NCBI RefSeq assembly: GCF_907165205.1
Contig: NC_058191.1
Location: 1,428,501 to 1,492,500 of the forward strand
Origin: Coccinella septempunctata
Lineage: Eukaryota; Arthropoda; Insecta; Coleoptera; Coccinellidae
Length of the DNA: 64,000 nucleotides
Reading direction: 5' to 3'
Below, piece after piece: positions 22,440 to 34,089 of the stretch; position 1 is the first letter of the stretch; every line of letters begins with the position of its first letter. Both the position numbers and the translations under genes were made by a program. Under the pieces are notes generated by a model. It saw nothing but the letters and a program-made list of their open reading frames with translations. It had not been told where the DNA came from and did not search any database.

Positions 22440-24310
22440 AACGTTCGGGTAGGATAGGATCAGCGCTATTGGGAATTCAAATGTAGATTGCAGTGACATG
22501 GTGATGACAGTTCGAACTAAGAAGTTAATGCAGTTATTGTAATTTTTGAAGGGGATTTTGAAATTCTTGTGAAATGAACCTTTTTTTCTCAGTTTAAAGC
22601 TTTTTCTCAATTTTGAAAATTGGTTGTCGAAACTGGATCAAGTGTGGTAATTAATATCAATTTTAGGTCAATAATTGTAATGAAGTATTGGGAATTCAAA
22701 ACAAGCGATACGCCCCCTGGTGTCAATTTTTGTAAATAAAAAGTTAATGCACTTTTGTTTGTTTACATCGAGAAACGAAGAATATTTTGGGGTTTCAATG
22801 AGATCTTTCATAAAAAATATACCTTAATCTGTTGAAAATATCTTTAGCTATCTCGTGATAATGGGGAAAGCTTAGTGAAGATTTCATAATGTATCCTTGG
22901 AGCAAATCTTCGATTACGATTTCTTGTGAAGATGTCAGGTTTTACTATTTTTTACGATGAAATGAAACTTTTAGTCAATGTTTAAGGACATATGTAACTC
23001 GTCCTTCTATAGCATAATGAAGGTTTTGTACATTTCAAATCAGTTACGAAGAATAGGAGGTGAATTAAATAACCTGGATATATAACTTCGAAATGAAAGG
23101 ATTTACACAAAAAACAAATCTGTTTCCCTCAGACAGGACTTTTTTCATCTAGTAAGTGGATATACATATGAATTTCGATAACATTCACACAAAATTCATT
23201 CAGAAAATCATTTCTGATTCCGAGTTCAACTTGGACAAGTTTTCTTAGCATCAATGTTGCAATTTTAGCTATTGTATATAATGGAGAAGGTAAGATATCA
23301 TAGTTAAGGCTAGCATAAATCAATTTCCTTCTTTTTGATCGTGCAAAGAGCCAAGAAGTTTGGATTAAAAAAATATTGCTCTTATTTATCAGCTGATTCA
23401 GAACATACTAGGAATTTTTTATAAATACTAATACTTCATGACATTTATTGACCTAAAATTGATAATAATCAACACACTTGAATCCAGATTGGAAAATCAA
23501 TCTTCAAAATTAAGAGAAAACAACTATCAACTGAGAAAAAAGGATTTTTTGGACGAAAATCTCAAAATCCCCTTCAAAAATGACAATTACTGCATTAACT
23601 TTTTATTTCGAACTGTCAACACCATGTCGCTGCCATCTACATTTGAATTCCCAATTAGTATTTATGAAAAAAATTCCGACTATCTATGTTCTGAATCAGC
23701 TGATCATAATTGAAGGAAATTGATTATATGGAGAGCCACAACTATAAAATCTTGCCCTCTTCATTATATACAATGGCTAAGATTGCAACATTGATGCTAA
23801 GAAAACTTGTCCATGTTGAACTGGAAATCAGAAATGGTTTTCTTGATGAATTTTGTGTAGATGTTCTCAACATTCATATGTATTTCAACTCACTCGGTGG
23901 AAAAGGTCCTCTCTGGGGAAAACAGATTTGTTTTTTGTGTGAATCCTTTCATTTTGTGGTTAGATATATATTCAGGTTAGTTAAGTCACCTTTTATTCTC
24001 TGTAACTAATTTGAAATGTACAAAAACTTTACCATGTTCTGAGGACGAAATACATATGTCCTTAAACATTGACTGAAAGTACATTTCTTCGTAGGATATA
24101 GTAAAAAATGACATCATCACAAGAAATTCGTAATCGAAGATTTGCTCAAAGGATGCAAATTATGAAAACTTCACTAAGCTTTCCCTATTGTCACGAGATA
24201 GATGACGATATTTTAAGCAGATTAAGATATATTTTTTATGAAAACTCTTATTGAAATTTCAGTATATTCTCCGTTCTTCCATGTAGATAAAAAAGTATAA
24301 CAACTTTTGA
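22440..24310. repeat. Two overlapping inverted-repeat pairs (a-b and a'-b')
   Basis: Segment a (about 22470-22690) is inverted at 23435-23670 (a'), sharing ACATTTGAATTCCC-type ends and CAAAATCCCCTTCAAAAA. Segment b (about 22716-23340) is inverted at 23705-24310 (b'), sharing CAATTTTTGTAAAT and ATTTGTTTTTTGTG. The order along the plus strand is a, b, a', b', so the pairs interlock rather than nest. Frames here (91, 99, 67 and 64 codons) are readings of the repeat. Another b copy is at 19.90 kb. Confidence 0.65.
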
Positions 24311-25169
24311 TTTACAAAAATTGACATCATCTTGTTCATTATTTCCGACATTTTTGATGATTCACTACAAAATATGTTAACTCTTAAGATTGAGACCGTA
24401 TATCAAATGTGAATCATTCGTGGATCGGCTGAACAAAAATACGAAATCAACAGGAACAAATTCAGAACAAAATATTGTTGAAAATAGAAAGAAAAAGGAA
24501 GAAAGAAATCCTGATATTTTAGCCGTTTAAGAAAAAACCTAATTTTTTTTCAAGAGTATGAGACATACCTATAGCTGTGATAAATTTGAAAACGCTGGAA
24601 CAGCAGTTGCTATTTTAGTGAAAGGGGATCTTAAACCCCTGAACAGAAAGAATCACACAATTATATTAGATATTTTCACCTACATGTGTTATTGAACCAC
24701 GATAAGTGTTCGGCTATCACAATAGCATCTTCATAAATTGAATCAGTGGTGATTATCGCAGCAAACAATCTACAAAGATTCGAAATTATTTCAAATCACA
24801 AACTACCCAAGAAAAATATTTTGGAAAAGAGATACCTACATATCAGATGGTTCAAATCCGATCTGATGTGTATCAGCGATTTTTGTAATTAACTGTTAAT
24901 CTCCAGAATGGAAGCAAAGAGTATCAGATGATTGTTGCTAGAATCGAAAACAGCTTTCGTTCCATATAGAAGAGGATTGCTCTATTACAATAATAAAAAA
25001 TTTCACCCAAGAAATTTCGAGTGAGACTTAAGAAGATGAAGTCAACCTTTTACCAGAACCCCTTGGAACTGTTAATATATAGGGGGTATAATAGGGAAGG
25101 TCCAAATAGAGAATTCCTCCAAAAATATCATACAATGCTATTTCTATTTCTATTTCTATTACAACAATT
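24311..25169. other. Intergenic, nothing recognised
   Basis: AT-rich, no open frame of note, no repeat found. The TATTTCTATTTCTATTTC microsatellite-like stretch at 25140-25158 abuts the next fragment. Confidence 0.4.
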
Positions 25170-25985
25170 GTGCTACATATGGTCATTTGACACAGACGGA
25201 GACAAAAAATATCCCAAAGATCAATACACCAGAAGATCTTGAGTATGCAGTTGAACAACAATTGGTGCAGAAATTACTACAAGCTTATGACAAAGGCGCG
25301 AAGAAATTAACCAGAGAAGCACCTAAACATTCACGTGGTGATAAGTTCAGAGGAATAAGAGATCTTTTAAGAGAAAATCGGAGAATAATAAGACAAAGAT
25401 AAACAAGAAAAATCTGAACCACCATAGACGAGTTCTGAAAAACGTCCCGAAGAACAAGTATAAATGGAAAAAAAGAATTCAATAGGTAACTGAATACTAT
25501 CGATCATTTTATCTATATGTGCATAATGTTAAAATGTCTTAGAAAAAACACAGAAATTTCACCTTTGCTTGAGAAAAGAGGAATGCAATAAACGAACATC
25601 GACAAAGTAGAAGCACAGATCACTATAGTGAGAAGTCATAGAACTGATTTCGATAATAAAGATTGGATAGAAAAGTGGGAAAAAATGAACACTCCAACTA
25701 GCGCAGAAAAAATTCAGAATTTAGGCACCCTATCTTGAACAGAAAAAAGGCTTCAGATGGAGACTAAACAAGGAATGTCAAGCTGAAGAAAATGCCAAAA
25801 TGAGGAGTTGCATCCTTAACAAACATAGCCGACGGAATTGTTCAAACCGATAAGTCTACTACCGGCTCTTGGAAAAGTAGTAGAAAGGGCAAAAGCCAAG
25901 AGACATACAGAAGAAACTGAATTCATAGACCTCTTAGAAACAGAGCAATTTGGGTTCAAAACACTCGACAAAACATAAATTAAAG
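25170..25985 (+). pseudogene. Decayed jockey-like LINE ORF2 fragment
   Basis: The translation around 25205-25402 aligns with the linker of the intact jockey-like ORF2 at 43.5-46.2 kb (shared INTPEDLE and LRENRR). Further on, after frameshifts, 25850-25975 gives PISLL-ALGKVVERA and EQFGFKT, the RT fingers blocks. The endonuclease and palm are missing or unreadable. It is a heavily mutated relative of the same clade, in the opposite orientation to the intact copy. Confidence 0.7.
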
Positions 25986-26919
25986 AAGTTTAATTGTTTA
26001 AATTTTATGGACGTAATTAATAAATATATTGTTGAAGAGTTTTAAAATAAATTAAGGAAGAATGATGATTAAACTTCAAAAAACGAAGACATACTGTGAA
26101 CAAATATGATTCAAACGATCAACTGTTTTATGGCCGCCGCGCTAAATTTGGATTTGAGAATTTTGAAATAGTTAATTTTCAATTATTTCCAAACGTTTGG
26201 ATAATGGAGGTTTGTGGAAAATTTTTCAATATCCATAAAAACAAACTCAATTGTTAAGTTTGTTCAGGAGAAACACGATCGAGATTTGATTAACGTGTAT
26301 GGAGCCCTTAACGCAGTCAGGCAAAGAGTGTGATGTTACATTAAAATCGCGCGAATTGGCCCCTCATTTAAATTATCCAAAAAGTTAGCATATTCGAGCG
26401 TGCGTCCAAATTTCTGATAAGCTGTCGAATGCGGCCTTTGTCGGCAAATCGCAATCAAGATTGACGTTCATAATTCTTCTACGCGACAACCGGTGATCTG
26501 ATATTACCTTAATTTTTTGATCGCCAACTGATGCGAGTTTGATTTCAGGATGATATTCCGTTTCGAAAGTAATTTGTACGTCTGTTACCGCTATTCTTCA
26601 ATTACCGAAATATGTAAAGTAATGTACAAGGATTTTCAGCGCAGATCAAATCAGTCATTGATGAAAGATTTATTTGACGTGTCTTGTTTGGACATTTTTC
26701 CGGTATGTCTGCGTCTGGTTCATGACGCATATTTGTCCATCATTTTAATAATTGACGTATCCGCCATCATTTCAGCAAATTCTTCACATACGTACCTCGA
26801 ATTGGGTTGTAATGGATTAGGATTTGCAGCATTTATTAAGCCCTTTATTACTAGTGTTGCCAATTATAGAGAGCGAAATATGAAAAAAAAAAGATCATTA
26901 TATTTTCTATCCTTTACAT
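25986..26919. other. Intergenic, single-copy
   Basis: 26.26-26.56 kb is CpG-richer than its surroundings and could be conserved non-coding DNA. The 137-codon frame 26550-26963 runs into the next MITE and has no recognised domain, so I leave it uncalled. Confidence 0.3.
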
Positions 26920-27480
26920 ACAGGGTGTTTTCAAAGTTGAGGCTTTTTTTTGACAGGAGATAGAACTCATGAAAATAGGTCGTTTAACAAAAATTGTTCA
27001 TATAAAATATCCAAGAAGTTCGACCAAATTTCATTGAATTTCAAGTATGGGGCTGTAGAAGGTGACTCCGGCATCGCAAAAACGAAACAAAACATAAACA
27101 TATAGCTGGACAATGAATGGTTGAGTACCAAGTTTTAGGGTGAAAAAAAATGTAGAAGATAGAAGATAGAAGTGCTTATGTTCGTTACTTATACTTATGT
27201 TGGAAAAGTGCTATGATGTTTCCCCATTTCATGTTTACGACGATTGTTGTAATGTTCGAACAAGAAGATTGTGATGCCCATTGTGAAAAAATTTGTAAAC
27301 AATTAAGAAGAATTTTATTGGTGAAATTTTGAAGTATTATTTTATTTTCTACACTTCTGCCCTAAGTATCTTTTATCAGTCGGTATCGAAATGATCCATT
27401 TCATATAATCGTGTAAGTTACTAAAAATAATGAGAACAATTCTAAGTTTGCATTTTCATTACCAAGAAAATATCGATCTT
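26920..27480. mobile_element. ACAGGGTGT family element, copy 2 (right end lost)
   Basis: It starts ACAGGGTGTTTTCAAAG and follows copy 1 (1384-2181) including GGTGACTCCGGCATCGCAAA. Homology fades near 27480 and the right TIR is absent. Confidence 0.6.
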
Positions 27481-27799
27481 CTTTTTTATGCTCGAAATTA
27501 CTCGATTTCTTTTACGCTTCCGTACTGCGACCTCATTTTTTTTGTCTATCATATCATACCTGTAACTACCTATTCTCGTTATTTGTGGATCGAAAAATAT
27601 TCAATTCAATTTTTTCTTCATTTCATTTGTTTTTCATTCAATTTTTTTTCACCTCTCGCGTTATGAGCAGCTCCAAATTTGTTGAAATATTTTGCTTTGA
27701 GGCTATGTGTTTTTCTTGAAAAGATATGTGTTATTCTGTTATTATTCATTTTGAATTGCTACGTACGCTTTGGAATTACTATATCTTATTATTATATGA

Positions 27800-28282
27800 C
27801 CTTCAAAAAATTAGCAAAAAGTTGAGTTCAGTTAAAACTTCCTCAAGACCGAAAGGTTGTGCCGAAATCGATGGAGTCCTCAGAATAATTACTAAAAGAG
27901 TTTCTCTTTCAGAATATGTAACAGGTTTAGATCTACGATTAGATTCCTGGAAAATAAATAACTCTAAAGATGCTCTTCGAAATATTCCTAAAAAGTTGGG
28001 TTCAGTTAAAACTTCTCCAAGACCTAAAGGTTCTGCCGAAATGAATGAAATTCTCAATTTCTTTACTGGAAGAGTTGCTCTTTCAGAATATGTATCACAT
28101 ATAGATCTGCGATTATTTTCCTGGAAGATAAATCCTTCCAAGAGTATCACAGCTCCTCATGAAAATTAAAAATGGCTATATCTTTTTATCAGGGTTGAAT
28201 CGGAACATATGGTATAAAAAAAGTGTTTTATTCGACCTGAAGAATCTACTGTTTAAATATTTCTACGAGTCAAAGACTCACC
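27800..28282. repeat. Dispersed element with two 174-bp tandem units
   Basis: Two units of 174 bp (58 codons) run from about 27809 to 28150, each containing TTCAGTTAAAACTTC and a TTTCAGAATATGT block. Because the period is a multiple of three, both strands stay open across both units (147 codons plus, 115 minus). 28168-28282 then matches the repeat at 43131-43230 and 48142-48160 and ends in GAGTCAAAGACTCACCCTG. I consider it a non-coding dispersed repeat. Confidence 0.6.
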
Positions 28283-29987
28283 CTGTATATTTATTTAAAT
28301 GAATTTCAGTATTCCTTGAAAAAGCAACACATATACCTCTCAGTGATCCCTCCGTATACCGGGAAATGATCTCGTCATAGAACACTCTGTTTATGTCTTA
28401 GAACATAAATACATGGAATGGACATTGACGTGCTATGAATGTATTTATTGTGGTACAACATTCGATGCTTCTCTGTCTAGCGCGACACTAAGGCAGTGGC
28501 GTAAAATAATCAAATTTATATAGCTCCTGCCTTTTTGTACAGAAAATTGACGTGACAATGATGTCAGATTCAACTATCTCAATTGTGATTGGCGACACTA
28601 AGCAACTATCTCACTCCAGTCTTTGGACAACAACAAATGTTTATTTTCCATTCCTTGTATCTAAGTTCCAAGGTTTATGTATCATGCATTAGTTCCGAAT
28701 AAATGAAATTCCTACACTGGAGTCGAAATTTGATTAAATTCGGACTTCAAAGTCGAAAAATATTTTTAAATTATTATTCGCTTCACAACATACAGAAAAA
28801 AAATAAAGAGAAAAAAATTGATGAAGAAACTTTGTGAAATAAAAAGAGTAGTTATTGCGTAATTTCATTACTTCTACCAACGTTATTTAGGCTATATTTT
28901 GTTCTAAGAAACTCAAGTATATTTTGTAAGTGACAGATTGCGTGATCTGTAATGAGATTTTTCCTCGAATATTATGGTGCATACGGTTTGCAAGATACGG
29001 CCAGTCGCCACTCCGAGCGCCATTCTTAATGAATCACCCTGTACATGAATGATGAAATCCCGCAGAAGATTTTGAATTTTTCCCTTTTCTAATATAAGTG
29101 TCTCAAAACGTGGAATAGGAAAATTTCAATGAAGGATAAATTATTTTATAGTTAGATAATTAAGATTATGTAAATTATTTGAAAAAGTAATAAATCTTCA
29201 ATATCCTTCTCAAATTTTCAATATAACAAATGATATATGGGGGGGCGGAACATTTCTCCAAGTGCATTTCCACATAAGACATTACTTAAGCTGTACCGAA
29301 AATCTCGACCACGCTCATAAAAACCAAGATTTATCGTCGAACGTGCAGATCCTAATCGTCCATATCCTTAAAATCCAAAACGCCGAAATATATATCGATC
29401 AAGCCCGTATTTTCAACATTCGAAAGTAAAACGTCGCAGGTCGGTCCGGGCCGCAGATTGACAAGTTACGATGTTCCGAATCCATGTTTTACGAAATTTA
29501 CCGCAAAACTCGAAATGATTCCCCGTCCGTAGTACAAGACCGCACAGACCTCAACATATAGATCCTTGTCCATTCCGCAAATGATCCGATTTCGCGGAGA
29601 TAAAGAGCTAAGATAGGTTTCGACATCGATGCTGATCGGATAGTTAGATGCGATACACGTCAATAATAGTGCCATAAATATCCGCTACCAGTAGTCCTGA
29701 CCGAATGTTCGCTTATTCGATGGTATCGACAGAAACATCGAGTTCATAAGATTTTGGCGGCGGAAAGGTGGTCTAAAATATGTTGATTTATCTCGTACAG
29801 GTGAAAATAGCGACAGCATTGTTCTGACGTGTATTAAAATGTTCATTAAGATAGGTCATCTTGTCAGACAAGGCCAATTCGCATCCGATACCACAGAAAA
29901 ACAAACCAGGTGTTGTTGTAACTAATGTTGACGACCGAATGTACGTTTTTTGAAATTTTTCAAAAACTATCCTACAGTGACGACTGG
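28283..29987. other. Intergenic, single-copy
   Basis: 28.3-29.2 kb is AT-rich and featureless. 29.28-29.80 kb is CpG-richer with short frames on the minus strand (69 and 85 codons) lacking domains; this may be regulatory or relic DNA. Confidence 0.3.
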
Positions 29988-30540
29988 AATGGGAAATTCT
30001 CCTCAATGCATATGCAAGTTTAAACTGAATAATTACGAGTTTCATTCATGATTTTTTCAAATGCACCGCGGAAACTGTTCGAAATCATCATTCAAATATG
30101 GGGTTTTAAAATTTAAATCGCTTGGTTTCGAGTTAACGATTTGGCAACAGCGCCTACTAGACAATGAAAAGAACAATGTCCGATCAGCTGTTGATTTACA
30201 GACGCGTACTTACTGGCGAGCTTCAACTGCAACCAGCCATAAAATTTCCACAAAATTTTACGACCTTCCTCGTTCGTCGCAGACTTCATAGACAGCCATC
30301 TTTGTCTATCTCATCAAGATAATGTATTTGTTGTCCTTTATTATCAACGCATATTTCAGTCGATGTTGCCAACTTGTGCAATTGAAACGAAACGCTTTAA
30401 ATTTTGAATATCCATTTTTATTTTTCATTTTTAAATGCTTAAAATATTTTTTTTTTTGGTAAACGGTTGAAATGGTTATTTCAAAATGTGAGATTCCATA
30501 AAAAATACATCATTTTCGTCAGGAGGAGTATTCCCTATTA
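29988..30540. mobile_element. ~0.55-kb MITE, AATGGGGAAT family, copy 2
   Basis: Colinear with 5211-5804, same orientation, with matching ends (AATGGGAAATTCTCC; the far end reverse-complements to TAGGGAATACTCCTCCT). It has small internal deletions relative to copy 1, around the CAGCTGTTGATTTACAG block. Confidence 0.65.
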
Positions 30541-30588
30541 TATGACTGGGAACCTGCTCATACGAATTTATTAAGGAATTTATCCAAT

Positions 30589-31202
30589 ACAGGGTGTTTT
30601 CAAAGATGAGGCTTTTTTTTGACAGAAGGTGAAACTCATCAAATTATCGGATTAGATGCATCAAGCTACTTTTGAGGGAATCATAATGGTTATATGGTGA
30701 AATTTAGGGTGACAAAAAATGTGTAGAAAATCGAGGCAGTTCCTTGAAAGTGCTTATGTTACTAATGTTGAAAAAGTGCTATTTAGACGAATTTTATTGG
30801 TGAGATTTTGAAGTATTATTCTATTTTTTACACTTGTGTCCTAAGTCTCTTCTGTCAGTTGGTATCGAAACGAGCCATTTCATAAAATCGTGTTAGTTAC
30901 TAAAAAATAATGAAAACGGCTTTCCTAAGTTTCCATTTTCATTACCACATAAATATCGAACGAGCCAATATCCTAAAGGAAACCACATGGTCGAATCAAG
31001 AGATAAGTTTTTTTCCACTGCGTTGCCATAATTCAGCTAACAAACGGTCTAGGTTCGTATTAGGATCTATGAATAATCATTCTCAAATTTTTTTTCAACT
31101 TTGTCATTTTGAAAGTTTTTTATAGCTGATTTTTGGTGAAACGCTTCATTTTGACCAGTTCTTACTTCTGTTAAAAAAAGCATCACCTTCAAATACACCC
31201 TA
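30589..31202. mobile_element. ACAGGGTGT family element, copy 3
   Basis: Both ends are present (ACAGGGTGTTTTCAAAG left, CCTTCAAATACACCCTAT right). It is shorter than copy 1 through internal deletions and lies 48 bp after the preceding MITE. Confidence 0.65.
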
Positions 31203-31479
31203 TATAACCTCAGCACCAAGTTTTGAACTCGCCCACTGCTGCTTGGATACCAGAGGAAAAATTTAATTTCAACAAATGTTTAATATCAACAAAAATACAG
31301 AACCCGTGGTTACGAAATCTGGTACTTGGTTCTTAAATAACGTTTTGAAGATTCGTCCAGAATATTAGCGACAACTGGCGAATGATTCCTGAGATTTCTG
31401 TGTCTGTATATTTGCCGACTACACCTTGGTGCTCTTCTACTTTATTTTGCAATGTTTTTTTTCTTTTTCATTTTAGATT

Positions 31480-32100
31480 ATTCTCTATCAATTATTGTTT
31501 CTCGCCTTTACTAATATATTTTCTCTCATCCTGGACCTTGGTCTCTTGATCCTTCGTTTTTCGTTTTCGTCATAGTTCACACTTTCTCTTATACCACTGT
31601 TTTCATGGCTTTCCATTCTCCTTCGTAGGCTCTTTTTGCTAGTTCTATAATGTGTTTTTTGATCGTTGTGGCTCCTGTCATCTCTCTGATCCCTCAACTT
31701 CTTGTGTACCACTGTGCGTCTAGACTTCTATAAGTGTTGTGTTCTGTATTGTTTCAAATTTTTTCAAATGATTCTTTATCATTATTGTAATTTCACTTCC
31801 GTATGTCATAGTCGGTCTAAGTACTGCTTTGTAATGTTTGACTTTGAGTTCTGGGTCCAGTTTGCTTTTTCGAATTATGAGGGGATGAGATATCCTTTGA
31901 TACTTTTCGCTTTTTTGCTGTTTCCTCTATGTTTTTATTCATTTTTAATCCTATATACATTGTTATTCCTAGCCATTTTATTTCTTTGTCATTAATTTCT
32001 ATCTTCATTTTTGCATTATGTTTCTTGTTCCTATATTGGAACAGTATGCTTTGACTTTTGCTCAACAATAACAACTCTGTAGATGTGATTTGAAAACGAA
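31480..32100 (-). pseudogene. Decayed jockey-like RT C-terminal fragment
   Basis: On the minus strand, 32074-31960 reads KSQSILF then MKIEINDKEIKWLGI, matching the post-palm KSQAILL…YLGIT region of the intact jockey-like ORF2. After a frameshift, YKAVLRPTMTYGSE-like coding appears near 31840-31800, followed by a Lys/Arg-rich tail (31712-31488). Several stops and shifts, no ends found. Confidence 0.55.
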
Positions 32101-34081
32101 TTGTTTCCTATCCTGACTCGAACAGATATACATATTTCGAAAAAGTCTTCCTTATAAATTCATTATTACTGAGTTTTCTGTTCCTATGTCACCATACATC
32201 AGGATGTGTTTACATTTTTCTTTGGATTCATAATGGTTTTTAGCCCAACCTTTGAGATACAAGAAATTAATATTGAGAATTGTATATAAAAAATGTTTTC
32301 CTTAGAAGTAACACACTATTTTTCAGGAGAAAATTTTTGAAACGATATTGACCAACAAATTATATTGAAACAATATAAAAAAGGCAATTTTTCAGTGGTT
32401 CTATGGGACTGTCACGCAATAAATCAAAATCTTCAGAGCTATTTTTCTCAATCTTTTAATTTGGAGATTGTTTTGTGTTACATTTTCAAGATAATGATTT
32501 TGAATATTTCAATTTATCGAAAGAGAAAGGAGTCTGATATAGAAACGTCTATATTGTTTCAATATCATTATTAACATTAAGCGATGTTGCACTAGAAAAA
32601 TTTCTCCCGACTAATAGTGTAGGTAAAACTCAATAAAGAAGCATTTCAGTGTGTTCAGAGTGTTTCAGATCCTAAAAATAAAATTAACTAGCTTTCACAT
32701 GAGAGGAAAGATGAACCAGTTATCCTTATTTATTATGCGTAATAAAGAATATTGTCCTTCAAAAGAGAAACATCTGAATGTTTCAATGGGTATTTTTTTC
32801 CATTGTTTTCTTGGGTAAGGGGCGTTAAAACGTATCAATTTCTCAAATCCCGATTCACGCTCGACTGATTAATGAATGGATCTTAAATGTCTGATACCAA
32901 AAAGAGCTACTGTTAACATATCGTTTTACCAACGTGACGTAATTTTATCTGACCTTTACTAGTTTCGTCACAGTGTCTTCCTATAAGGAATGAAGAAGAT
33001 TGACACTTTTCTTATTTGAATCCACTCAGGTATTTTTATTTTTTTGTGGTTATATCTCACACTGAACTGGGAAAGTATTACGAACGTGGATTTGGATGTC
33101 TAAAAGTATGACAGAGATCCTCAATTTTGCTCATTATCTACGGAATATTTCAACATGAAAGTAAAATGTGAATATTTCGTCAGTAGTAATTGGCCAATTG
33201 ATCGATAAATCCTTACATGAAGTTAAGCAACCGTATAATTACCCTCCCTTGATCAAGTTAAGCGAAAAACGAAAAAATTTGCATTCGAAAATTCCTCTCG
33301 GCCACACACGTCGACTCCCTACCGCTAGGAAGTAAGACGCATCTTCTCTCCGAATTATGAGATGAATAAAATGTTGAAGAATGAGGAATATTTAAAATGT
33401 CCACGGTATGGTGTCGCCGCTCATTTCGGACATTTATGTTATTAAGGCGACATTGTAATTTTAGACCCACCCAGAATGAATTATTATTATTTTTTAGGGG
33501 GGTCCTTTAATATTTTTTTAATTTCTTTATCTACCTGAGAAGGTGATGATACGGAATGCGTTCATGACGGACGTGTCACGTTAAAATAATCCAATTAACG
33601 GTTATCAGAAGCTTCGGAATCTAGGGTGCCTGAAATATATAAAAGGGATAGGTATCTGTCAGTCATAAAACTCGAAAATAAACATTTACCCCATGTTTCA
33701 CGGTGTATCAAATGAAACAATCAAATACTCATCCTGCTCAATAAGTTCAAATGTATTTATTTCCATTTCTGACTTTGTCTAATGCCAAATTAATATGATC
33801 GGGATTTTTTATGTGAAAAATGCAGGTCATAAACTCGTACAAAAATATGAGTAGCAAAGGAGTTTTCAAAATTACGCGACTGTGTAACACACATCGAACG
33901 CACCGATATTATGTAATTTTTACAGCTGAGGGTTTGGTATTTGGAGGGTGGAGAGAAGGAGAACAAATTTTGTGGCTTTTTGAGCCAAAAAGTGTCCGGA
34001 ACAACTTCAAATATGTCAGGTGGCGCTGGCAAGTAATAAAAATGAACCAGGATCAGTTGACTTTAAATGTCAAAAACAAAT
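32101..34081. other. Intergenic; TATA-like site near 33.64 kb
   Basis: 32.52-32.55 kb contains a truncated relative of the hairpin at 36372 (AAGGAGTCTGATATAG then AAACGT, lacking the right stem arm). At 33636-33645 TATATAAAAG precedes TCAGTC (33659), about 25 bp apart, a weak core-promoter candidate. The frames on both strands at 33790-34101 are not convincing genes. Confidence 0.3.
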
Positions 34082-34089
34082 ATTTTCAG

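Noticed and set aside
25140..25158. TATTTCTATTTCTATTTC run as a LINE tail
   Set aside because: It lies upstream of the plus-strand jockey-like relic, so it would be at the wrong end; simple repeat.
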